A stretch of 25,177 nucleotides of DNA, taken from positions 1 through 25,177 of the forward strand of contig DASWKG010000087.1 of the NCBI GenBank assembly GCA_036396755.1, in the 5' to 3' direction. Below, one piece after another: positions 21,490 to 25,177 of the stretch (positions are counted from its first letter, which is position 1; every line of letters starts with the position of its first letter). This stretch comes from DASWKG01 sp036396755 (GTDB lineage: Bacteria > Actinomycetota > UBA4738 > CALAEC01). The notes under the pieces were generated by a model. That model was given only the letters and a program-made list of their open reading frames with translations, did not search any database and was not told where the DNA came from. The position numbers were made by a program, and so were the translations under genes.

Positions 21490-22065
21490 ATGCCCGAAGG
21501 AGGGATCTTCGACCGCGCGAAGAACGCGGTCGTGAACGTGGTGAAGGGCGCCGGCGACGTCGTGAACGCCGTGCGCTCGACCGTGACCGATATCGTCAAG
21601 GGCACGCTGAAGGAGGCCGGTGACATCACGGGCACCGCCCTCGGCGTGGTCTCCGATGCCGTCCGCGGCGCCCTCAAGGGCGCGCAGGAGGCCGGGGCCG
21701 AGGCGGCGCAGAGCGCGCGCGCGATCGTCTCGGGGGCCGTCGAGGCGGTCGTCCAGGTCGGCGGCGACGTGGTCGAGGGCGCGCGGAACGCGGTGCGCGG
21801 CGCGATCCAGGGCGCGGCCGAGGTCGGCGGCGACGTGGCGGGGGCGGCGGTCGGCGCGGTCGAGGCGGCGGTGGAGACCGCCGGCCGGCTCGGCAAGAGC
21901 GTCGGCGACGTGGCCAAGGGCACGGCCGAGCAGGCCCTCGAGACCGTCGGAGAGATCTCGGCGGACGCCGTCGACGCGGTGAAGAAGGGCCTGTCGAGCG
22001 CGGCGTCGCTCCCGAAGGACGTCATCCAGTCGGTCGTCGGCAAGGGCGGGGACTCCGAGACCTGA
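21490..22065 (+). CDS. Amphipathic 22-residue-repeat protein (LEA- or apolipoprotein-like)
   Basis: A 191-residue protein made almost wholly of Ala, Gly, Val, Asp, Glu, Lys and Arg. Phe7 is the only aromatic residue, and no Cys or His is present. GD turns recur at 22-23 and 44-45, and again at 92-93 and 114-115, so the period is 22 residues (2 x 11), a pattern typical of long amphipathic helices in LEA, apolipoprotein and synuclein-like proteins. Such proteins coat membranes, lipid bodies or polymers, or protect during desiccation; which applies here is unknown. No signal peptide. The ATG at 21490 has GGAGG ten bases upstream. The gene is divergent from selD and convergent with gltB (9 bases between stops). 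Low complexity makes homology calls unreliable. Confidence 0.75.
   Translation: MPEGGIFDRAKNAVVNVVKGAGDVVNAVRSTVTDIVKGTLKEAGDITGTALGVVSDAVRGALKGAQEAGAEAAQSARAIVSGAVEAVVQVGGDVVEGARNAVRGAIQGAAEVGGDVAGAAVGAVEAAVETAGRLGKSVGDVAKGTAEQALETVGEISADAVDAVKKGLSSAASLPKDVIQSVVGKGGDSET
21755..21838 (+). repeat. 18-bp exact repeat at 66-bp spacing inside the repeat-protein gene
   Basis: AGGTCGGCGGCGACGTGG occurs at 21755-21772 and 21821-21838. The distance of 66 bp equals 22 codons, the protein repeat length, pointing to recent internal duplication or tight codon constraint. Confidence 0.8.
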
Positions 22066-22073
22066 GCGGGACG

Positions 22074-22095
22074 GTCAGGGCTTCGCGGCCCTGAC
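22074..22095. terminator. Hairpin at the gltB stop, possible bidirectional terminator
   Basis: GTCAGGGC (22074-22081) and GCCCTGAC (22088-22095) are perfect 8-bp arms around a 6-base loop. It includes the gltB stop codon and lies 9 bases beyond the stop of the convergent repeat-protein gene. There is no clear T-run on either side, so termination would be of the GC-hairpin type. Confidence 0.45.
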
Positions 22096-25000
22096 GGTTC
22101 CCTCGCTCTTCTGTGTGAGGGCGGCCACGTCGGGCTTCGGCTCGATGTGCCAGAACCGGCCGCGCTCCCGCTCCCAGTCCTCGAGGAGCGCGCGCGCGAC
22201 CGCCGAGCCCGTCCGCTCGACGTGCTCCTCGAGGAGCGCGCGCAGAGCGGGTGGCTCCCGCTCGCCGATGCGTCGGGCCTCCACGAGGTCCTGGTTCACG
22301 AGAGCGGGGAGGCGCGTCTCGGGGTCGTGGACGAACAGCTCCCCGCCGGTCATCCCGGCGGCCACGTTCATCCCGACGGAACCGAGGACCACGACGGTCC
22401 CGCCCGTCATGTACTCGCAACAGTGGTCGCCGGTGCCCTCGACCACGGCCGACGCGCCCGAGTTGCGGACCGCGAACCGCTCCCCCACCCGTCCGGCGAC
22501 GAACAGCGAGCCGCCGGTGGCCCCGTAGAGCGCGGTGTTGCCGACGAGCACGGGATCGCCGGCGTCGCCGTCGGGCGACACGACCACCAGGCGGCCGCCC
22601 CCCATCGCCTTGCCGACGTAGTCGTTCGCCTCGCCGCGAAGGCGCAGCTCCACCCCGGCCGCGAGGAACGCCCCGAACGACTGTCCGGCAGCGCCGGTGA
22701 AGCGGGCGACCGCCCTCCCCGGCGGCGCACCCTCGCCGAACTCGCGGCCGATCTGCCCGCCGAGCCTGGCGCCAACCGACCGGTCGGCGTTGCGGATCTC
22801 GTAGTCGAGCGCCACCTCGCCGCCGTCGCGCACGGACGGCCAGGCGTCCGTGGCCAGCCGGTCCCCGAGCGCGGAGGAGGGTCGCTGGATCGGGTGCGCC
22901 GTCCGGAACCGCCGCGCTCCCGCGACCGGCGCGATGAGCGGCGAGAGGTCGACCGAGCCCGGAAGCGCGTCGTCGCGCGGTCGCAGGAGGTCGGTGCGCC
23001 CGGTCGCCTCGTCGAACGAACGGAGGCCCAACGACGCGAGCGTGCGGCGGACGTCGTCGGCGACGTGCAGCAGGTAGGCCGCCACCATCTCGGGGGTGCC
23101 GGCGAACTTCGCCCGCAGGTCGGGGCGCTGGGTGGCGATCCCGACCGGGCAGGTGTCGAGGTGGCAGGTCCGCACCATGATGCACCCCTCCGCGAGCAGG
23201 GCCGCCGTCCCGAAGGACACCTCGTCGGCGCCGAGGAGGGCGGCGAGCACCACGTCGCGGCCGGTCTTCATCCCCCCGTCGACGCGGATGCGCGCGCGGT
23301 CGCGCAGCCCGCTCTCGGCGAGCGCGCGGTGCGCCTCGGCCAGCCCGATCTCCCACGGGAGCCCGGTGTTCTTGATCGACGAGAGCGGCGACGCCCCCGT
23401 CCCTCCGTCGGCGCCCGAGATGTGGACGACGTCGGCGAGGCCCTTGATCACGCCGGCGGCGATCGTCCCCACGCCCGCCTCCGCGACCAGCTTCACCGAC
23501 ACGTCCGCGGCGGGGTTGACCTGCTTGAGGTCGTAGATGAGCTGCGCGAGGTCCTCGATCGAGTAGATGTCGTGGTGGGGCGGCGGGCTGATGAGCGCGA
23601 CTCCGGGCTGGGTGTGGCGCAGACGCGCGATCTCCTCGGTGGCCTTGTGGCCCGGGAGCTGGCCGCCCTCCCCCGGCTTGGAGCCCTGCGCCATCTTGAT
23701 CTGCAGCTCGTCGGCGAACGCCGCGTACTCGGGCGTCACGCCGAAGCGCCCCGACGCGACCTGCTTGATCCGGCAGTTCCGCTCGGTGCGGTAGCGCGCG
23801 GGGTCCTCGCCGCCCTCGCCGGTGTTCGCCTTGCCGCCGATGCGGTTCATCGCGATCGCGAGCGTCTCGTGCGCCTCGGCCGAGATCGCCCCGTGCGAGA
23901 TCGCGCCCGACGAGAACCGGCGGGCGATCTCCGCGGCCGGCTCCACCTCCTCGAGCGGCACTCGCTCGCCGGTGGGAACGAGGTCGAGCAGGTCGCGCGG
24001 GAAGGTCGGGGGGCGGCCGTCGACGAGCGCCGCGAAGCGCGCGTAGGACTCGAAGTCGGGATCGGCGTCCCGCAGGTGGTCGGCGGCATCGCGCAGGCGC
24101 GCCAGCGCGACCTCCTCCTCGGCGGCGGCCGTCGACTTCAGGCGCTCGAGGTTCGGGTCGACGATGCGGTGCACCGCTCGAACCACGTTCGGCTCGTTCG
24201 CGTGGTGCTCGCCCCCCTTGTGGAACTTGTAGATGCCGGGGTTGCCGAGCGCGGGCGCATCGCCGAAGGACTCGGCGTGACGCGCGAGGACGTCGGAGGC
24301 GAGGTCCTCGAACCCGACGCCCCCGATCGGCGACGGCGTGCCCTCGAAGCACAGCTCGATGACCTCGTCACCGAGGCCGAGCGCGTCGAAGATCTGCGCG
24401 CCGCGGTAGGAGTCGATGCACGAGATGCCCATCTTCGAGAGCACCTTCAGCACGCCCTCCTCGATCGCCGCACGGTAGCGGTGCAGGAGGTCCGCGGGCT
24501 CGAGGTCCCTCGCGCGGCCGGCGCCGCCGAACGAGGCGACGGTGGCCAGCGCCAGCCGCGGGTACACGGCCTCGGCGCCGCAGCCCAGCAGGCAGGCGAA
24601 GTGATGCGACTCGCGCGCGTCGTCGGCCTGAACGACCAGCGACGTGCGGGTCCGGTGGCCGGCGCGAAGGAGCGCGGTGTTCGCAGCGCCCACCGCCAGC
24701 AGCGAGGGGACCGGCGTTCGGTCGGGCCCCGCCCGCTCGTCGGAGATGAGGAGGATGCCGTTGCCCTGCTGGGCGGCCTCCACGGCGTGGCGCGCCAGCG
24801 CCTCGAGCGCCGGACGGAGACCGGCAGGGCCCTCCACCGTCGGCCAGGTGGCGTCGAGGAAGTAGCCGCCCGGGGGACGGAACAGGAGGAACGATTCGTA
24901 CTCGATCATCGCGGCGCCCTCCGGACGCTCGCGGAGGAGCGGGTCACGCGGCCCGAGCAGCGTCGTGAGCGACATCACGTATCGCTCGCGCAGGTGGTCG

Positions 25001-25177
25001 ATCGGCGGGTTCGTCACCTGCGCGAAGCGCGGGCGCAGGTAGTGGAAGACCGGGCGGCGGTGGGGGGAGAGCGGCGGGAGCGGCGTGTCGTCGCCCATCG
25101 AGTACGTCGGCTCCTTCCCGGAGGTGGCGGCGGGGCGGACCATCATCTGCAGGTCCTCGCGCGTGTAGCCGTGCGCG
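22075..25177 (-). CDS. gltB: Glutamate synthase large subunit, N-terminal part beyond the window
   Basis: The visible 1,033 C-terminal residues (of about 1,500 usual) belong to GOGAT alpha, which uses glutamine amide nitrogen and 2-oxoglutarate to make two glutamates. The frame is open to the right edge, where it reads AHGYTREDLQ. Thus the N-terminal Ntn-type glutaminase domain and most of the first linker lie outside. Visible are the end of the central domain (YSMGDDTPLPPLS, RPRFAQVTNPPID), the FMN/2-oxoglutarate synthase domain (RFSSGAISHGAISAEAHE, NRIGGKANTGEGGED, ISGADGGTGASPLSSIKN), and a 3Fe-4S cluster segment CIMVRTCHLDTCPVG near 23140-23185. The C-terminal beta-helix (YVGKAMGGGRLVV, GNTALYGATGGSLF) follows. 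No frameshift is seen. The small subunit gltD is not downstream; it could lie elsewhere. Confidence 0.97.
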   Translation of the reverse strand, partial: AHGYTREDLQMMVRPAATSGKEPTYSMGDDTPLPPLSPHRRPVFHYLRPRFAQVTNPPIDHLRERYVMSLTTLLGPRDPLLRERPEGAAMIEYESFLLFRPPGGYFLDATWPTVEGPAGLRPALEALARHAVEAAQQGNGILLISDERAGPDRTPVPSLLAVGAANTALLRAGHRTRTSLVVQADDARESHHFACLLGCGAEAVYPRLALATVASFGGAGRARDLEPADLLHRYRAAIEEGVLKVLSKMGISCIDSYRGAQIFDALGLGDEVIELCFEGTPSPIGGVGFEDLASDVLARHAESFGDAPALGNPGIYKFHKGGEHHANEPNVVRAVHRIVDPNLERLKSTAAAEEEVALARLRDAADHLRDADPDFESYARFAALVDGRPPTFPRDLLDLVPTGERVPLEEVEPAAEIARRFSSGAISHGAISAEAHETLAIAMNRIGGKANTGEGGEDPARYRTERNCRIKQVASGRFGVTPEYAAFADELQIKMAQGSKPGEGGQLPGHKATEEIARLRHTQPGVALISPPPHHDIYSIEDLAQLIYDLKQVNPAADVSVKLVAEAGVGTIAAGVIKGLADVVHISGADGGTGASPLSSIKNTGLPWEIGLAEAHRALAESGLRDRARIRVDGGMKTGRDVVLAALLGADEVSFGTAALLAEGCIMVRTCHLDTCPVGIATQRPDLRAKFAGTPEMVAAYLLHVADDVRRTLASLGLRSFDEATGRTDLLRPRDDALPGSVDLSPLIAPVAGARRFRTAHPIQRPSSALGDRLATDAWPSVRDGGEVALDYEIRNADRSVGARLGGQIGREFGEGAPPGRAVARFTGAAGQSFGAFLAAGVELRLRGEANDYVGKAMGGGRLVVVSPDGDAGDPVLVGNTALYGATGGSLFVAGRVGERFAVRNSGASAVVEGTGDHCCEYMTGGTVVVLGSVGMNVAAGMTGGELFVHDPETRLPALVNQDLVEARRIGEREPPALRALLEEHVERTGSAVARALLEDWERERGRFWHIEPKPDVAALTQKSEGTVRAAKP

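Noticed and set aside
22022..24352. 776-codon minus-strand frame overlapping gltB in another frame
   Set aside because: The translation is Arg-rich without domains, while gltB in the other frame keeps all GOGAT motifs over the whole stretch.

Overview
The window is very GC-rich and gene-dense, with many GTG starts, many 4-base start/stop overlaps (GTGA or ATGA) and TANNNT boxes 6-9 bases upstream of start codons, a layout expected for leaderless mRNAs. The right half carries the Mec-CysO-CysM cysteine pathway followed by murI, an Rv1339-type phosphodiesterase-like gene, rph and rdgB, an order known from mycobacteria. Together these point to an actinobacterium (Actinomycetota), probably a poorly characterised lineage. 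No transposase, integrase, phage gene or CRISPR array was seen, so this looks like ordinary chromosome. No gap between genes exceeds about 130 bases.

Left part (1-7410): a secreted alpha/beta hydrolase and a 73-residue small protein on the + strand, then a leftward HAAT-type (branched-chain amino acid or amide) ABC transporter. The transporter has a binding lipoprotein, an unrecognised membrane-anchored partner, a LivH-type permease and a LivM-LivG fusion. A + strand lipoprotein gene is inserted in the middle, and no livF is present.

Middle (7541-14946): a GAF-containing sensor whose kinase core is degenerate, overlapped by a single-domain response regulator. These are followed by tRNA-His, tRNA-Lys, a dedA-like gene and tRNA-Leu. 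Leftward come an intact soluble histidine kinase overlapping a GAF-like protein, a group-2-like sigma factor abutting an SDR/epimerase, a DUF2231 membrane protein and a 50-residue CxxCxC protein.

Right part (15028-25177): one leftward nine-gene run, selD > mec > moeB-like > cysO > cysM > murI > MBL phosphodiesterase-like > rph > rdgB. The first five concern selenium and sulfur: SelD makes selenophosphate, and the E1-like enzyme, CysO, CysM and Mec make cysteine from O-phosphoserine on a protein-bound thiocarboxylate. The last four concern cell-wall glutamate, nucleotide signalling, tRNA 3' maturation and nucleotide-pool cleaning. selD is itself a selenoprotein gene: an in-frame TGA replaces the catalytic Cys codon and a hairpin of bacterial-SECIS geometry follows, so ordinary gene calling loses its first 62 residues. 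A divergent gene encodes a 22-residue-repeat amphipathic protein. gltB (glutamate synthase large subunit) enters from the right edge and is cut there.

The points most worth a second look are the Sec-containing SelD joined to the sulfur-relay operon, the pseudo-histidine-kinase/receiver pair, the LivMG fusion system with its unknown partner, and the short CxxCxC protein.
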